Origin: Mesorhizobium sp. YIM 152430
GTDB lineage: Bacteria > Pseudomonadota > Alphaproteobacteria > Rhizobiales > Rhizobiaceae
Reading direction: 5' to 3'
DNA: 64,000 nucleotides
NCBI RefSeq assembly: GCF_029210365.1
Contig: NZ_JARGES010000043.1
Coordinates: 310,001-374,000, forward strand
In this document: positions 63,690 through 64,000 of the stretch, one piece after another
Position numbering within the stretch: the stretch's first letter is position 1
Layout: each line of letters begins with the position of its first letter
Notes under the pieces: model-generated
What the model was told of the DNA's origin: nothing
Seen by the model: the letters and a program-made list of their open reading frames with translations, nothing else
Database searches by the model: none
Made by a program: the position numbers and the translations under genes

Positions 63690-63803
63690 GGCGAGTTGGC
63701 ATCGTCACGATCGGACATGGCCGTGAACGGCATAGCGATGACCCACCCAGCACTTCCGGTATTTCATTACAGGCTTGCGACGTGATTGCCCGTTTGCATT
63801 CAC

Positions 63804-64000
63804 TCAGGCCAGACGAACTCGAACCGGCACCGACTTGGCCGCCGGCGTCTTGCTTTCTTCCGCATGCTGGTAGAGCGGGATGAGCGGGTTTGTCTCGGGA
63901 TAATAGGCAGCGATGCAACCGCGTGGCACATCGAACTCGATGATGCGTAATCCAGCAACGCTGCGGATCATGCCGTCATCACTCGCCGTTTCCAGACCCA
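63804..64000 (-). CDS. YdeP-type molybdopterin oxidoreductase (3' end only)
   Basis: The last 65 codons of a gene entering from the right. The sequence (LRIIEFDVPRGCIAAYYPET, NPLIPLYQHAEESKTPAAKS, VPVRVRL) is the conserved C-terminus of FdhF/YdeP-family molybdopterin-dependent formate-dehydrogenase-like oxidoreductases. The catalytic part is outside the window, so activity cannot be judged. Confidence 0.75.
   Translation of the reverse strand, partial: GLETASDDGMIRSVAGLRIIEFDVPRGCIAAYYPETNPLIPLYQHAEESKTPAAKSVPVRVRLA

Noticed and set aside
63664-63918. 84-codon minus-strand frame near the window end
   Set aside because: It overlaps the YdeP-type gene end in a different frame; the conserved C-terminal motif shows the latter is the real gene.

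Overview
The window reads as a piece of an alphaproteobacterial chromosome, most likely a Hyphomicrobiales (Rhizobiales) member of the Phyllobacteriaceae/Rhizobiaceae type. This rests on gene content and order (dnaK-dnaJ-pmtA-FMN reductase-pyrF-DUF1330; pheST; infC-rpmI-rplT; trpFBA-accD-folC-trxA), an Agrobacterium-type PmtA, a tripartite tricarboxylate transporter, MucR remnants, an alphaproteobacterial LexA box and EcfG-type stress promoters. Assignment is from sequence recognition only; no search was run.

Region 1 (1-9.8 kb) is a catabolic and transport locus. A LacI-family regulator and a tctCBA transporter face left. A divergent operon of an SDR dehydrogenase and a complete sugar ABC transporter faces right. 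A convergent pair, SDR dehydrogenase plus fumarylacetoacetate hydrolase family enzyme, comes next and looks like the last steps of non-phosphorylative (deoxy)sugar-acid breakdown. Two copies of one palindromic operator, between lacI and the first SDR and in front of the second SDR, tie both ends into one regulon.

Region 2 (9.9-33.3 kb) is conserved core: a DgcN-type protein, pyrF, pmtA, dnaJ-dnaK with a heat-shock-like promoter, pheST, rplT-rpmI-infC (infC starting at ATT), an alpha/beta hydrolase, a BenE-type transporter, trpFBA, accD (without its four zinc-ribbon cysteines), folC and trxA. A DUF4160/DUF2442 pair and a GFA-family gene sit inside the pheS-pheT interval.

Region 3 (33.3-55 kb) is accessory. 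It begins just past trxA with a methyltransferase, a GGDEF-EAL protein, an Hpt protein and an IS630 remnant. A Tn7-like transposition operon follows (tnsA, tnsB, tnsC and a TniQ-family gene, coupled by short overlaps and closed by a terminator). Beside it lies a tRNA-like sequence with a strong hairpin. Further right are a CPA1-type antiporter, a PD-(D/E)XK-like protein, a membrane-anchored nuclease-fold protein, a three-gene operon of secreted proteins led by a ClpP-fold protein, a DUF3320 helicase remnant, a soluble FtsH-like AAA+ protease behind a promoter overlapped by a LexA box, and a PIN toxin.

Region 4 (55-64 kb) is a stress-gene cluster: DUF1622, DUF305, DUF421, two PRC-barrel proteins, several small proteins and a CHASE-type GGDEF-EAL protein. 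Five promoter sites of the form GGAAC-N16/17-NGTT stand 24-60 bases before start codons, so most of the cluster looks controlled by the general stress sigma factor EcfG. A ~155-bp imperfect repeat, remnants of mucR and of a small drug/metabolite transporter, and the 3' end of a YdeP-type molybdopterin oxidoreductase complete the window.
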